A DNA stretch of 6,855 nucleotides. Source: an uncultured Eubacteriales bacterium (GTDB lineage Bacteria; Bacillota; Clostridia; Christensenellales; Aristaeellaceae). Positions 6,219 through 6,855 of this stretch are shown here, in pieces. The DNA is taken from positions 1 to 6,855 of the forward strand of contig URJN01000119.1 in NCBI GenBank assembly GCA_900548125.1, read 5' to 3'. The translations under genes and the position numbers were made by a program. The notes under the pieces are model-generated. The model was not told the origin of the DNA and did not search any database. It worked only from the letters and a program-made list of their open reading frames with translations. The stretch's first letter is position 1, and every line of letters starts with the position of its first letter.

Positions 6219-6728
6219 ATGGCGTTTTATGTCGATTCGGATGACGCGACGCTGCGCGAGATGTGCGAATTGGGCGAGGATGTGCTGAAGAGCGGCAAGA
6301 TGCAGGCCCTTCGCACGTTCATCCAGCACGGCGCGGTGACGAGGTATGAACACTGTCTGTCCGTGAGCTATATTGCGCTTGAACTGGCGGATAAGCTGCG
6401 GGTAAACGTGGACAGGAGAAGCATGGTGCGCGGTGCGCTGTTGCATGATTTCTTCATGTATGACTGGCATGACCCGGGCAACCTGCGGCTGATGCACGGC
6501 TTTACGCACGCGAAAGAAGCACTCCAGAACGCACAAAAGGAATTTGAGCTGAATGACATCGAGCGCGACGTCATCAAAAAGCACATGTTTCCGCTGAATA
6601 TCGCGCTTCCGCGCTATAAGGAGACCATACTGGTCAGCGCGGCAGATAAAATCAGCGCGGTGCTTGAAACGATGCACAACGCAAAGGCTTTGTATATCCT
6701 GCGGATGTGCAAAAGGGTAGGACTGTAA
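6219..6728 (+). CDS. Small HD-domain phosphohydrolase-like protein
   Basis: The 169-residue product is a single HD domain, a metal-dependent fold usually acting on phosphate esters of nucleotides. Likely ligands are H45 (RYEHCLSV), H76-D77 (GALLHDFF), H97 (HGFTHAKEA), H122 (IKKHMFPLN) and D143 (SAADKISA), so the active site looks complete. The extra histidines resemble two-metal HD enzymes, but the substrate cannot be told. There is no signal peptide, so it is cytoplasmic, unlike its two upstream neighbours. The start at 6219 has a modest AGAAGG at 6205-6210. It lies 30 nt after the secreted-protein gene on the same strand and is followed within a few bases by a terminator, so it is probably the last gene of the transcript. 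Confidence 0.85.
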   Translation: MAFYVDSDDATLREMCELGEDVLKSGKMQALRTFIQHGAVTRYEHCLSVSYIALELADKLRVNVDRRSMVRGALLHDFFMYDWHDPGNLRLMHGFTHAKEALQNAQKEFELNDIERDVIKKHMFPLNIALPRYKETILVSAADKISAVLETMHNAKALYILRMCKRVGL

Positions 6729-6729
6729 G

Positions 6730-6765
6730 AAATCCCCGAGGTCTGAAAGGGCTTCGGGGATTTTT
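6730..6765 (+). terminator. Rho-independent terminator after the HD gene
   Basis: AAATCCCCGA (6730-6739) pairs with TCGGGGATTT (6754-6763). The stem continues through G-T and G-C pairs to a GAAA tetraloop at 6745-6748, giving about 15 pairs. A run of five T residues (6761-6765) follows the GC core. It begins 2 nt after the HD gene's stop codon and is the clearest terminator in the window, marking the end of the transcription unit. The A-run on the left arm also allows some function on the opposite strand. Confidence 0.92.
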
Positions 6766-6775
6766 GTATAAACGA

Positions 6776-6801
6776 AAAGGCCGTCAAGATTGACAGCCTT
6801 T
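6776..6801 (-). terminator. Second inverted repeat, likely convergent terminator
   Basis: Positions 6776-6787 pair with 6790-6801 with one C-A mismatch on the + strand, which becomes a G-U pair in a minus-strand transcript. On the minus strand the hairpin ends in CCTTTTCGTTT, a reasonable terminator tail. This suggests a convergent gene ending beyond the right edge. On the + strand, CCTTTGTTTGG follows and could act as a backup to the previous terminator. The remaining 54 nt to the window edge contain no gene that I can support. Confidence 0.6.
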
Positions 6802-6855
6802 GTTTGGTTCGCAGAAAATTGTAGAGAAATCGGCTTCGTGACGGAAGCACTCAAA

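Noticed and set aside
4530..6854. Open frame of 774 codons on the minus strand opposite the secreted-protein and HD genes
   Set aside because: It runs back through both hairpins at the right end and lies opposite three genes with good starts and signal peptides or catalytic motifs. It looks like a compositional shadow.

Overview
The window reads left to right as a run of eight genes, all on the + strand. It begins at a strong promoter near position 60 and ends at a factor-independent terminator near 6730-6765. The first five genes are the housekeeping block ylxM-ffh-rpsP-khpA-rimM, covering the signal recognition particle, ribosomal protein S16, an RNA chaperone and a 30S maturation factor. 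YlxM together with this gene order points to Bacillota, most likely a GC-rich member of the Clostridia. Third codon positions are mostly G or C and every gene but the last has a clear AGGAGG-type ribosome binding site. The exact genus cannot be read from the sequence.

Region by region: 1-130 holds a consensus sigma-A promoter with an extended -10. It is flanked by two copies, in inverted orientation, of a 22-bp palindromic element, one over the -35 and one just after the predicted transcription start. Positions 131-1805 encode YlxM and Ffh, nearly abutting. Positions 1806-1878 are an abruptly AT-rich leader before rpsP (1879-2121). Positions 2122-2196 hold two stem-loops before khpA (2197-2424). 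Positions 2425-2533 hold a very stable 11-bp hairpin, with a second possible partner for its 3' arm, before rimM (2534-3082).

After rimM the usual next genes trmD and rplS are absent. In their place, after a 142-nt spacer, come two genes for secreted proteins I do not recognise (3225-4496 and 4509-6188). They are tightly coupled, both have Sec signal peptides, both look rich in beta strands with a C-terminal helix, and they may be distant paralogues. A small HD-domain protein (6219-6728) with a complete set of likely metal ligands follows, then the terminator. A second inverted repeat at 6776-6801 may terminate a convergent gene beyond the right edge.

Functionally, the first half couples membrane-protein targeting with ribosome assembly. 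The second half looks like a lineage-specific envelope or secreted module placed behind that block. The best candidates for something undescribed are the paired palindromes around the ylxM promoter and the secreted pair plus HD protein in the trmD position. No mobile elements, tRNAs, rRNAs or CRISPR arrays were seen.
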